From Phaseolus vulgaris (lineage: Eukaryota; Streptophyta; Magnoliopsida; Fabales; Fabaceae), in assembly GCF_000499845.2 (NCBI RefSeq), contig NC_023755.2, positions 35,910,023 to 35,974,022 of the forward strand: 64,000 nucleotides of DNA, read 5' to 3'. This document shows positions 1-10,957 of the stretch, piece after piece (positions within the stretch are counted from its first letter, which is position 1; every line of letters starts with the position of its first letter). The notes under the pieces are model-generated. The model was not told the origin of the DNA and did no database searches. It worked only from the letters and a program-made list of their open reading frames with translations. Both the position numbers and the translations under genes were made by a program.

Positions 1-60
1 TCAATCTCTAAAGGAATATGTTACTAACATTTCTCTTCGAACAATGTAACAAGTATTCAC

Positions 61-1505
61 CTGAGACCTGTCATTGATGCAGTACTCGTGCATAATCCAT
101 TCAGTCCTCTCCCCTTTAGGTGCACGCCCCAAGTGAAACACCAGAGTCCTCTTTGTTCCTATAAAGTTAGAACCTGACTTTACATTACGCTCTTTTCCGG
201 TGGCCTTCCAATATCCACATTCAGTTGCCCTTTTACTTTGTGAACCATTTGGGTACTTTCTTCCACGGGGAGAGAAGAAGAACCATTCATTATCTGATTG
301 AATGAACGATTTGGCTGGTTTCAAACCAGTATTATTAGTAAGTCAAATCAATTGGCGGCAGATCTAAACATGCTTAACAATTTTAAACTTTTACATGCTG
401 TTTTCTACATTTATTAGAAAATGAATATCAGTTTTTCAGTGTAAACAGACAAACTCAATCTACATATCTTGGTTTCTTTCTGGTTGTTCTGTTTTCACTT
501 TAGCATGAAAGAAGTCAATAATGAAGGAGAAACGTGTTTTAGCATTAACCCAATTTTGCTTTTAACAATTTTAACACTGCAGGCAAATTGATTCATGTAA
601 AATATGTTTGGGTTTTACATAGGGGTTCAACACAATGATCAGCACTTCAATTCAAATTCACGCAATGCTCAAATTAGGTGGAATGCCCCTGTTCACCTTG
701 AGCCTTGCATAAGAAAGAAGTTTTAAAAAAGTTGTATTAGTATATAAAGTTGACAAATTTCGATTTAGTTGTCACTGTCCTACTCACACACAACACAACC
801 TAGAAGTTCCCACCCACCCCACATGGATTATTTTTATTTTCTATCTCTCAGCACCAACTGTCTCTAGTCAACAATTGAAAACCTCTTCTTTCAATTATAC
901 CAAAACTAACTATTACTTGTACTGAAATCACCAACCTCAGTTTTTGAAAATGAGATGTGTTTCAAAATCTAAAATGGTATCAAATTATCTACCATCTAAA
1001 CCTAACAGGGTTGTCTTGTCTTGGACCCCATACGCCCATAACTATGACCAATACGTGTATGACAGTATTCAAGTTTTTCAGCTTCCGACTTATTACATGT
1101 CATATGGATATAGACATTAGTTAAGACTAAAATTACCAAACAATTTCTCTACCTAAGAAGGTGTATTGAAAAAACTAGACAATAATCTAAGACTCTGCTT
1201 CACATTATGCGAAAACTAATAGTAATAAGTGAAGACAAATGAAATCAGAGCCAAACAATGAACAAAAAGCTTGGATTCAGAAATGAACAGAGAGAGAAAG
1301 AGAGAGAGTATTAACCTGGTAAATCCCAAGGCTCGTATTTACAGAGCTCAACCTCAGAAATGACTTGAACACTCTCTTCATGGCCGTCCAACTTCTTCCT
1401 AAGGTAATAAGAAATCAACTCCTCATCGGTGGGGCAGAATCTGAAGCCAGGAAACATGGAAGAAGCTGCGATTGACATGTGGGCTTCCCTGGAAACCCCT
1501 TCCAT
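61..1505 (-). CDS. NAC-domain transcription factor, NAC089/NAC060/NTL-like (5' part only)
   Basis: Two exons are visible on the minus strand: 1505-1316 and 314-61. The intron has GT at 1315-1314 and AG at 316-315. Exon 1 ends in phase 1 and joins to DLPAKS. A donor at 60-59 leads to exons outside the window. The 147 residues seen hold NAC subdomains A to [19 protein letters not shown], then [50 protein letters not shown] and WIMHEY. NAC proteins bind CACG-core DNA through this fold. The wording resembles the NAC089/NAC060/NAC040 (NTL) group, whose members end in a membrane anchor and are released by proteolysis; that part is not visible, so membrane tethering is inference. The start is the first ATG (1505), ahead of [11 protein letters not shown]; a second ATG at 1472 is possible. 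NAC identity is near certain, the subgroup likely. Confidence 0.93.
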
Positions 1506-1805
1506 GATCAAGTGGTGTGTTTGTGGCGAAGCAATCGGCGAGAGAAAAGAGTAAAGAAAAGGAAGCTAGGATTTAAGGTTAAGGTTGTTCATGGTTATAA
1601 AGGAACAGGGTTGGTGGTGGAGGAGTTATTCCTTGGGAGGAGGGGTGGCTGTGTTTGGGAGGTTGAATGCTTTGCTTGGCTGTGTGTGGCACGCAAGCTG
1701 CCACGGGTTCTGGCGTGGTGGTAGAGCTTTTGAGAGAGTCGGCCAAGAATGTATGAAGAAGTGGAGAGGTGAGGTAACCAAGGTTCGCTTCCATCTCCTT
1801 CTTGT

Positions 1806-2102
1806 CACGTGCCCTCCCTCTTTCTCTCTTTTTATATCCTCTCTTCAAACTCTCCCACCGTTTTATTCATTCAACACTCACTTCACTTCTTCTTGCTTCT
1901 AGCACTTCCTCATTCTCACACTTCTTTTATATTTTATTCTTTCTTCTCTCACTCTTCGTTCATATTCAAAACTTACTTTTCATGTACAAAACTTAACCTT
2001 AAACAAAGGTTACTCTTTGCTTGCGTCCTAGGTTTCAAATCAACAATTTTAACTTGCTAAATGTCTCTCTGTCTTCCAAAAAAATACTTAACGTTACACG
2101 TG
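1806..2102 (-). promoter_or_regulatory. Putative core promoter and G-boxes of the NAC gene
   Basis: On the minus strand a TATAAAAAG box lies at 1836-1828, about 325 bases before the NAC start codon, next to a long purine-rich (CT-rich on plus) stretch typical of plant 5' leaders. CACGTG palindromes lie at 1806-1811 and 2097-2102; the second reads ACACGTGACG, an ABRE-type context. Members of this NAC group respond to abscisic acid and sugar, which fits, but the link is inference. The transcription start is not known. Confidence 0.35.
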
Positions 2103-3360
2103 ACGCCAAAAATTAGCAGCTTCTGTATTTACGCTCTCTCGTCTTTACTCTGAGTGACCGTACAATAATAACCTAAATATGTTTGCTACAGTTTTATGCT
2201 GTAAAAAATTAGTTTGGTGATGGACATTTTTTTCAAAATATTACAAAAATATCTGGGCGGTGCGAACAAAAAGATGGTATGTGAATAGCAAGCCCAAATC
2301 CAGAATAAAGATCTGTTTTAATTTGGACATATGATGTAGGTCCATAGCATATATGTTAAACGAAATGTCGTAGACCGTTTCTTTTTGCACCTCCATATAT
2401 GTTGTTCTAACATCCCATACAAAACATGAAAATATATTTTTATTCTTATGTCATCTCAAATTACATAATCCAAAATGGTATTTTAGATTATATAATTTAG
2501 AATTCTAGATTTTACACTAACTTCCGATTATGTAATCTGAAAACTAATTATGTATCTAAATAACAAACTTCTAGATTACATAATTAAAAAAAGTTAATTA
2601 CGAATTTAAAAAATGAGTTTTAGTTAATCCAAAATATTATATAGAAAGTTTTTAAAAATACAAAAATTTATGAAAGTGGGAGAACAATATCTTGAATAGG
2701 TGGAGGAAGAAACAATCAATGTTGTACCAGAAGGAATAAAAAAAGAGAAAAAGGTGTTTGATGCGACACGTACAATCCTGTGTGAGAAGTGCGTACGGAG
2801 TGTTTGGACAAAGGCAAAGTCAGGGACCACAAAGCATGGGAGTTGAAGTAGTTTATAAAAATTTAACACAGATTCTATGATGAAAATTTTAACATGATGA
2901 AACTATCTTTACAGAAAATATTTCTCTCTTTTTTCTAGTACATATGAAATTATATTCACTTTTGCTGATGAAAAAACACCAAAAACAATAGTAATAAATT
3001 GTTTATGAAGAGTAACTCAAAATGTGAGATATGAAAGTTATAGGCGATACTTCCGTATATGTTATGAATAAAATAGTGTGATGTATGTTGAGTTTATAAT
3101 AATATAAATATTTATTATATTTGATATACAATTTATTTTTTAAATAATGTATTTTTTAAAAATTTGATATTTTGACCTATATAAAATATTAAAAAATAAA
3201 CAAATGAAGAGACAAAGGTAAAAAAAAATCAATAAATATTATCATACTATAATATTAAATGTCAAAAGTTAATTATCTATGTCGAATAATATGTTATTTA
3301 CAACATAAATGAAAGTATTAAAGAAAGTTATAACATAAATATATTTTCAAAATAAAATAA

Positions 3361-3418
3361 TGTTTAGAATTTCGTTGATAAAATAATGTTTAGAATTTCG
3401 TTGATAAAATAATGTTTA
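3361..3418. repeat. 26-bp direct tandem repeat, about 2.3 copies
   Basis: The unit starting TGTTTAGAATTTCGTTG begins at 3361, again at 3387, and partly at 3413. The copies are essentially identical, so the duplication is recent. Confidence 0.8.
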
Positions 3419-4750
3419 CAAAATTGTGTTTTGTTATTTAAATAATTAAATATGGATATAGAAAATATTTATTGAAAGACTTCATACATATTTGTTGTAA
3501 TAAACCCATAATTCATAAATACAGTTACACGTTTTGTTAAGCAACATGACTGATACAACTAGATGATAGAGAAAAAGCTCTTAGAGAATATAATAAAAGG
3601 TAAGATGTTTTATGTGTTCACTGATTTGTTTAGTTTTTTTTTTCAAAAATAGTGTAATTTGATTTCATATTTTTTTTAAATGAGTAACTAGTTTTTTTAT
3701 TTATTTTAGAATTGGACAAATTGTGTATGGGAAATACGATCAATTTTAAAGAAATTGTCATTCACGGTTTTTCAAATTTACAAAGAAAACGTACATTACA
3801 TATATAAATTTTGGTTAAATGCTGAGTGGATATTTTTTTTAAGGAAATCGTATTTAATGTATACAATTTTAATTAGCAAATAATAATTACACTAGAATTA
3901 AAATTATACATGTGAAAAGGGGAGTTTTGCAAGAGATGTTATTGTACTGAAACTTGTATTTGTAATGTACAACTTTATTTATATGGGATTGTATTAAATT
4001 CGTATTTATTATGTACAATTTCACTTCATTGATTTTTTTTCTTAAGAAAACTTGTTAAATTTTTTTAAATTGATAAAATAATTTAAGAAATATTTAATGT
4101 ATTATTTTGATTAAAAATATATATAAATTAATAATAGTTGTTAAATCTTAAATGAGACATTAGATTTTAACGAGAAACACTAACCAGAAACCTTACCGAA
4201 CGTCTCAATTGGAAGCCTAATATGAACGATTAAGTACTTAACGAACTTTTTTTTTATTTAAACTTTTTTGTAGTTATTATTGATTGATGTTTGCAAGATT
4301 GAAATACTAACTCTTTTGTTTTTTTTTATAATTGAAGTATTTAAAAAAATACTTTTAAAATTAAACCATTTCAATAAAAAAAAAGTAACTTAAATTCATG
4401 TATATAAATTTAAATAAATGGTATTTTTTATCTAAACATATAAAATCATTATTAAGTAATGCATAATAATTCTGTACCGTTATTCTAATGAGTATTTGTA
4501 TTAGACTTAATTTACATATATGTAACTAGATACTTGTCAGTATATGATAGGTTAAACATAAAGTGAAACATATGAAAGTGTCACATTGATTTTATTTTTT
4601 TTACTAAATTAATGTAATTTGCTTATTTAGATTACACGATCTCATTATAAAAAATCGTATTTTAAATCAAGATTTTAGGTTTATTGACAGTTTTCATAAT
4701 TTAAAGCACATTTTTATTATTTATTAATATAAATCTTGTTTAAAAACACG

Positions 4751-4781
<31 letters not shown>

Positions 4782-5097
4782 TAAATCGTATATATAAAAA
4801 CAATATTAACATAATAGAAATCACGATTTAAAAAAAAAAATCTATTAAAAAATTAAAAATAATAAAAACATATTTTTGATGTACGATTCTCGTAATAAAA
4901 ATTTAAAGAAAACTAAACTCCTGCTTGGAAAATCTGTTTGGAAGTATAATTTCTTTTAAGAAATTGTATCCGATTTTCTCAAATGCTTATTTTTTTAAAA
5001 ATTCACCAGTTTACATAATAATTAAGCATGTAATATTAAACCAATTTGGTAAAAGAATGTTGTGAGAGCAAATTTAAAACTCTTTGTTCAGTTATAG

Positions 5098-5100
<3 letters not shown>

Positions 5101-5140
<40 letters not shown>
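5101..5140. repeat. TA dinucleotide microsatellite, about 20 units
   Basis: Uninterrupted alternating TA. A shorter (TA)11 lies at 4759-4780. Both are likely length-variable. Confidence 0.95.
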
Positions 5141-5143
<3 letters not shown>

Positions 5144-5985
5144 AAAGTTGTATAAGTATCATTTTCCATCTTTCCAATTTTCCATGTTTCAGTTCTTGTA
5201 TTACCATATTTTCAATGTTGATACTTAAAATTCTTCCACTTCACAATTTAATAAATTAATATTTTAATTTTACAATTCATTAAATTATTTTTTTAATTAT
5301 ATTTAATTTATTTTCAAAGGTAAAATAATATTATATTTATTTATTTATTTTCAAATGAAAGTTGTGTTGAGAGTGTCAAAGATATTTTTCCTTTCAATCA
5401 TCTTCAAACTTCACCAACTTGTAGGGAGACTAAAAGTCAGAACTTGAACCATAAATATCGTGATCAGCATAAAGGCCGGGAAAAAAATTTCTTAGTTACT
5501 TCCACATTCACCACTTCTCAATCAGCCAAATCCTAGTCGAACCAGGGAGAAATTTTTGAACGGTCAAAGAGTGACGCGTAACACCACAATATCGCAATTC
5601 TTAGGAATTCAAGACACACTTCCATGTGTTTTACCTTAATCATTAAATCATCAGTTAAGAAAGGTTATTGCACTTTTAACCCACATAAAAAAAAATACTA
5701 ATCTATAACCTCAAACCAGTAAACCTGAATGAATTTAAATTTATAAATTTATGGTAAAAATATGTATAAATTTATATAAAGGAATTAGGTGACATGGTAT
5801 TGGTCAAAAGAAAAAATGAATTAAGTAAGTGGAATAAAATACACACGTTGTTGTGTCGTATATGCTGTATCTTCTCCGCTTAACGTTTCTATTCAAGTGT
5901 CCCTTTTGCTTTACCTTTTCCGTCCAAGCTGGCGTAAGTGCAACCGACCAACCCCAAAGAACAAACACAAAAGCTGTTTCTTTGG

Positions 5986-6987
5986 TCAAAAGCCAAAGAC
6001 CATGAACCAAAAGAGTGAAACGAAAACGGTGAAAGAGACCAACATGGCAACCATGTCCATTGCATTGTCTCTCCGTACTTTTCTCTCTCTGATATCTTTC
6101 TTCAGGCGGCAGAATTTCTCGAACCTTGCTCTGGCTTCTTCGGGATCAGGTTTTCGTCTCTCGCCGTTCGCCATGGCGTCTTGCAAAATTACGAAACTGT
6201 CCCTGCCAATCACGTGTCTCCCCTCCGTGTCCTCCATCATCAGGCCCACCTCCCTCACGTGCATAGCCCCCCCGGCCTTCCCGAAGCACGTCACCCTTAT
6301 AACGCACTGGACACTCTCCATGGTCACCGCGAACGAAACCTCCAGATCCCCCGTCAGCCAGTGCCGCCGCGCCGCCACCGGCCGCCGGCTCGAGAGGTTC
6401 GCCGCGCGCTTCCCCGTCGGGTCGATGACGATCCAGCTCAGCTCCAGATTCTGCTCTAGGTGGGCCAGCCGCGAAGATTCCTCCTCGCACTTCGCGAATA
6501 TCAAGGGAGTGGGGACCACCTCGTTGGGGTCGAGGAGGTCCACCCAGAGCGGGGAGGAGAGGAACCAGCCCTTTTGGGTATCGGTTGTGATGACGCGCGA
6601 AAAGACGGGTTTGCCCTTGTAGTAGAGGTCCACGGCGGATACAAGCTCCGGCGGCGGCCGCGTTGGGGTGGGGTGCGGAGAAGGGGAGTGGTGGATGGAG
6701 GGAAAGGAGTCGGAGAAGACAGAGCGGTGGGCGGCGGGGAAGGTAGCGATGAGGTCAGCGGCACGGGGTTGGTTGAGAGAGGGCCAGGTGGCGGCGCAGA
6801 TGTTCCGCCAGAGGTGTTGATCGGTGCAGAGCCGGCGCAGGTGGAGGGTGGTGGAGGATGCGGAGGCGAGGGTGGGAGCGTCGAGGCGATTAAGGATGTG
6901 GGATTGAATGATGTCGGGGTGGAGGGTGGTTATGTTGGATGAAGAAGAAGAAGAAGAAGAAGAAGAAGAGAAAGAAGTTGTGTCCAT
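5986..6987 (-). CDS. F-box protein, At2g27310/At2g36090-like, single exon
   Basis: A 333-residue intronless frame. A serine run (about residues 5-17) encoded by a (GAA)n microsatellite on the plus strand precedes an F-box at about residues 20-70, where DIIQSHILNRLDAPTLASAS and WRNICAATWPSL match the degenerate plant motif that binds SKP1/ASK in SCF ubiquitin ligases. The middle part, with GWFLSSPLWVDLLDP and LELSWIVIDP, matches the uncharacterised substrate-side region of this F-box group. The C-terminus (about residues 312-333) is strongly hydrophobic and reads as a tail membrane anchor, a known feature of several members. The substrate is unknown. The gene is strikingly GC-rich against AT-rich flanks, so long shadow frames appear on the other strand. 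The start is ATG at 6987, the only good ATG before the F-box. Confidence 0.93.
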   Translation of the reverse strand: MDTTSFSSSSSSSSSSSNITTLHPDIIQSHILNRLDAPTLASASSTTLHLRRLCTDQHLWRNICAATWPSLNQPRAADLIATFPAAHRSVFSDSFPSIHHSPSPHPTPTRPPPELVSAVDLYYKGKPVFSRVITTDTQKGWFLSSPLWVDLLDPNEVVPTPLIFAKCEEESSRLAHLEQNLELSWIVIDPTGKRAANLSSRRPVAARRHWLTGDLEVSFAVTMESVQCVIRVTCFGKAGGAMHVREVGLMMEDTEGRHVIGRDSFVILQDAMANGERRKPDPEEARARFEKFCRLKKDIRERKVRRDNAMDMVAMLVSFTVFVSLFWFMVFGF

Positions 6988-7134
6988 GGGTGTGATGGGA
7001 AGAGAAAAAGTAAGAATTAGGAAATAGAAAGTGTAGTTGATTGGTTGCAGTGAGAAGGATAAGTGATATAGTTTTATGATTGATGGTTGAGTGTGTGTAA
7101 TGTGTGCATGTGAAGGATTAGGATTGGGATTGGT

Positions 7135-7143
7135 GATATATAG
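7135..7143 (-). promoter_or_regulatory. Putative TATA box of the F-box gene
   Basis: CTATATATC on the minus strand, about 150 bases upstream of the ATG at 6987. This would give a leader of roughly 120 bases. Assigned by position and sequence only. Confidence 0.4.
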
Positions 7144-8605
7144 AGTTGTCTTGGTGACTTTTTTTTTAGCATAACAACAAGTTGAGATGAGAGTAGGGTC
7201 AAATCAAGTGTGTCATTCTAGATACTCATCTAACTATTCAAACCACTCCATATTTGGCTTCTACATTTTTTTATTTTATAAACCATACTTTTATTTCTCT
7301 TTAGATACTCTTCAAACTCCAAATAAGGGGTCTCACTTCCTTTCTTAATATTTTATGTTACAATATTTTATACCTTTTTTATAAGCCATCTCAAGTGGAC
7401 TCATTTATATAACAATAAACATTTTGTTTGTGCTTTACAGCGTGCCTTTTCTTTCTCTATTTCTATTTTCATAAACTTGCGTAATGTAATTTTGTTTGAC
7501 TCAACTGAATCATCACATTTAAATAACAGATAACTACGTCATTCAGTATATAAAACTATTTTTTCAAACATCTAAAATCAATATAAACTGTATTAATGTT
7601 CTGTTCTGTTTATTTTTTCCTTTTATTTCATTTTTTTAAAGTAATATAATTTAAATAAGATAAGATTTTGATTTTATTGAGTTTTATTGAGCACGCAAAA
7701 CAGAAATGAGATGGAAAAAAAAATATTGTTAATTATAGAAATGTTTGTTTGTTATTCCAACACATGATGATGGTCCATCCAACAACCTCCTCCATCATTT
7801 CCAGAAAATAAAAGAAACCAACCTTATCCAACCTCACTTTCGGTCATCCATTTTTGTTCCCATTCTTTTTTAAATTCTATATATATACTTCATCTTTATT
7901 TTTATTAATAAATATTTCAATAATACATTTGAAAAAAATAATGTTATTTACTTTTTTTAATAATAAATATTTCTTTAAAAACAACAACAATCGTGTTATT
8001 TTGTCAATTTTTTTGAATAAAATAAATACCTTAATTTTCTAGCGATTGATAGTGTAACTTAACAATTAATTAGCAACATATATAATATCACTCTAGTGAC
8101 CATAAAATTGCTTGCTCTTAGTAACTGATTTGATTTTAGCGACACAAAAAAGGAAGGAATTAGCAACTGAATCTGTGTATATAGCTACTGAAACTTTTTA
8201 GTTTTTATTTGATAATTTCTCTGTAGTATTTTAGTCCATTTTTGTGACCATTAATATTCATTGAGTTACTTGAGGACTCACTCGGTGTATAGTATATACA
8301 ATTAATAAAGTTAATTCCTATTAATTATGCTTGAAGATAGAGGTTCAAAACCTTCTTAATTATCATGCAAATTCAGCTTGTTTTAAATTTATACCTTTTT
8401 ACCGACTGGATATTTTAAATTATAATTATATTGATTTAAATATAAATAACTTATATTTAATCTATTTAATCTATTTAATTAATCAAATTTATAAAAAAGA
8501 ATTTTACACTTTCATATTTAAATTATGATATTATATGTATTATTATTTTATAAATTTAATATTTTATTAGATTGAGTATATAATAATAATAAAAAATTAA
8601 AAAAA
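7144..8605. other. AT-rich intergenic DNA upstream of the F-box gene
   Basis: No gene recognised. At about 8041-8240 are repeated GCGAC/GCAAC/GTGACC-type motifs ending near a CTGTAGTATTTTAG stretch. This looks like subterminal DNA of a decayed cut-and-paste transposon, but no paired ends could be shown. Confidence 0.4.
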
Positions 8606-8874
8606 TACACTTATAGTGTATTTAAAAGTCCGTTATAAGCATTTATAACGACGGTTTTATACTAGAAGTGTTGTTATAAGTGTTTTTTTTAAATTGTTTC
8701 ATTTATTTGGCATAATGATAATTTTTACACTTGTTATTAATGTGATTTATAATGATGGTTCTAGAACTATCGTTATAAACAGCTGATTTATAATGACACT
8801 CGCAATAATGACGATTTCAGAACCGTCTTTATATGACCTTTTTAACCGTCATTAAAAGATTTTTTTTTGTAGTA
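8606..8874. mobile_element. Decayed CACTA-like terminus with subterminal repeats
   Basis: The right edge reads TTTTTTTTTGTAGTA, whose complement TACTACAAAAAAAA differs by one base from the CACTACAAAAA terminus of CACTA (En/Spm) elements. Inside it, ACGACGGTT/AACCGTC-like motifs recur in both orientations (for example near 8648, 8756, 8812 and 8843), as in CACTA subterminal regions. The left end was not found, so the left boundary is where the motifs start. Confidence 0.4.
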
Positions 8875-9839
8875 TTTTATCAAAATGTTACTAATAGTCA
8901 CAAACAATTATTGTTACACCGGGACAATTATGAAACTTTAGACTACTTAGTTTCAAATCCATCATAAATACACGACTCTTAATATTTGAAGAGTATTATT
9001 GTGGTACTTTGATGCCTTTAAAATATTAACAAAAACTTGTTTTCTTCTTTTTAGAGAAAGTGTAACATGTTGGAGGAAATATGTATGCTTACTTATTTCC
9101 CTTGGCATCAACTCCTCTTGCATATTCAAATCCATACAAGCAGGTGAATCATCCTATGTCTTATCTTTGATGTTGATAAATGTTCTAATTAAGTTATCAC
9201 ACACATATTCCTCTACGTGTATTAGATATATATTGTATTTAACTTGTAACCTGCACCAATAAAGGAGATTAAGAAGATGTTCCATATGTTAATTGCAATT
9301 GTCTTTTTTTTTTTCAAAAATAACATTAATATGTTTGATCTTTTCATAAATCTCAACATTGGTTAATGGAATGTTACAAATGTCATTCTCTTATGGCAAT
9401 TCAAAGTTTTTCACAATTTTCAATATGTATGAAACTTTTTTAGAAATCTCGATTGTTAAAGATTTTTGTCTTCCTTCTGTTTCAACTACTTATACAACGT
9501 GTTTTATTCACACATTGCATGCTTTATGATCTTTCACTGTGTAATTTGACAAGTTCCAATACGTAGGAAAGTCATTAACTCTACAAAATGACATGGCACA
9601 CGTCTCAAAAGACTCAATGAAAAACTCATCAAACACTTTAATTTACTCATCACACAACAACAATAATTTTTAATAAATGAACCACGATACACACTTATAT
9701 CATTTATTATACTTATTATTAACATTAATATTATTAAATATAAATATTATTAATATCATTTATATTATTAATATTATTCATAATATAAATATTATTAATA
9801 TTATTTATATTATTATTATTATTATTACAGTTATTAAAA

Positions 9840-10242
9840 ATATTTTGTATGTAATACTTTATATACATATACAATTCGTATGTAATTATTCTCGTTTCAT
9901 AGCACCAAAATTACATACTGATTAAATCCGTATGTAATCAATTTTGGCTTAGATACGAAAAAATCTGGATGTAATAACTTTTATTCTTATATACGGAAAA
10001 ATCTGTATGTAATCACTTTTATTCTTATACACGAAAAAATCTATGTGTAATCACTTTTATTCTTATATACGGAAAAATCCTATGCAATCACTTTTATTCT
10101 TACATACAGAAAAATCCGTATGTAATATCTATTTACATACTGAATTACATTTATATGTAAATATCCATATAATGCTCACTTTACATACGAATTTGGATCC
10201 GTATGAAATAATCGGTATATAAATGGACAATTTTTTGTAGTG
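9840..10242. mobile_element. CACTA (En/Spm)-type transposon terminus, non-autonomous
   Basis: The right end at 10232-10242 reads TTTTTGTAGTG, complement CACTACAAAAA, an exact CACTA-type terminus. Inward of it CGTATGTAA/TTACATACG motifs recur in both orientations at about ten places, the subterminal transposase-binding pattern typical of this superfamily. No transposase frame is present. No matching CACTACAAA left end was seen upstream, so the element is truncated or its left end is diverged; the start given is where the motif array begins. Confidence 0.55.
9941..10120. repeat. 38-bp tandem array inside the CACTA terminus
   Basis: TTTTATTCTT recurs at 9979, 10017, 10055 and 10092, each followed by a variant of ATACGGAAAAATCTGTATG. 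Spacing is 38, 38 and 37 bases. Copies differ by a few substitutions. Confidence 0.75.
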
Positions 10243-10957
10243 CAATATAAATATTAGGAAATATGGAATATGTAAATTAACCATTCATACTAAAAATTAT
10301 TAAAAATATATTATATTAATATTTCCAAATTATTCTTCTGAATAATTCAATATTCACTATAATAAGTGTTACTACTACTTCCCTTCTTTTTATAAAATGT
10401 AAATCATAAGGACAATTTAAATTTGAAAGTTTATACGTGAATTCTTTTATTGAATCTCAAACGAAAAATTGAGATTTATTCACGCACTCAAATTCCTTAA
10501 AAATTATGCAACATAACATTTAAAATACTATATTTCAAAAATATAAACAATACAATTTGTTAGGATAGGATACTTCCATACTCAATACTAAATTAGAAAA
10601 TAATATATTTTATCAAAAATAACAATCCATAAATAATAATAAAATTATTATGTTATTGTAAATGGAATGGAATATAATTTCATAAGATATTTTAACTGTG
10701 AAAAAGAAAATACATCACTTGTCAAACTTCACTTACACGCTGTATCACTAGAATGTTTAAGAGAATTACACAAATAAATATATGATACCTCTAAAAACAA
10801 TAAAAAGTTGCACACAAAAGGTTAATATATTGAATTTATCAGTGTCCAAGTTTCATTTTAGATACTAGTTAATCATGTTCATGAAAAAAAAATGGCAGTA
10901 CTAAAAGTAATTTCATTAAAAAAACACACTAGTAAGTATTACTATTACTTTATTATT

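Larger units (their letters stand above)
2103..5985. other. AT-rich intergenic region between NAC and F-box genes
   Basis: No gene recognised. The DNA is dominated by A/T runs and simple repeats. Around 2450-2640 several copies of a motif like ATTACATAAT or its complement recur, resembling the denser array at 17230-17640. A 26-bp unit is repeated at 3361-3418, and TA microsatellites are at 4759-4780 and 5101-5140. Reading frames here are short and low-complexity. Confidence 0.6.

Noticed and set aside
1479..2060. Plus-strand frames of 60 to 105 codons in the NAC leader
   Set aside because: They are Ser/Phe/Leu-rich translations of a CT-rich leader, overlapping exon 1 and promoter of the minus-strand NAC gene.
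5897..6942. Long plus-strand frames of 241 and 160 codons over the F-box gene
   Set aside because: They lie antisense to the F-box coding region and follow from its GC-rich codon use. They show no domain or plausible start context.
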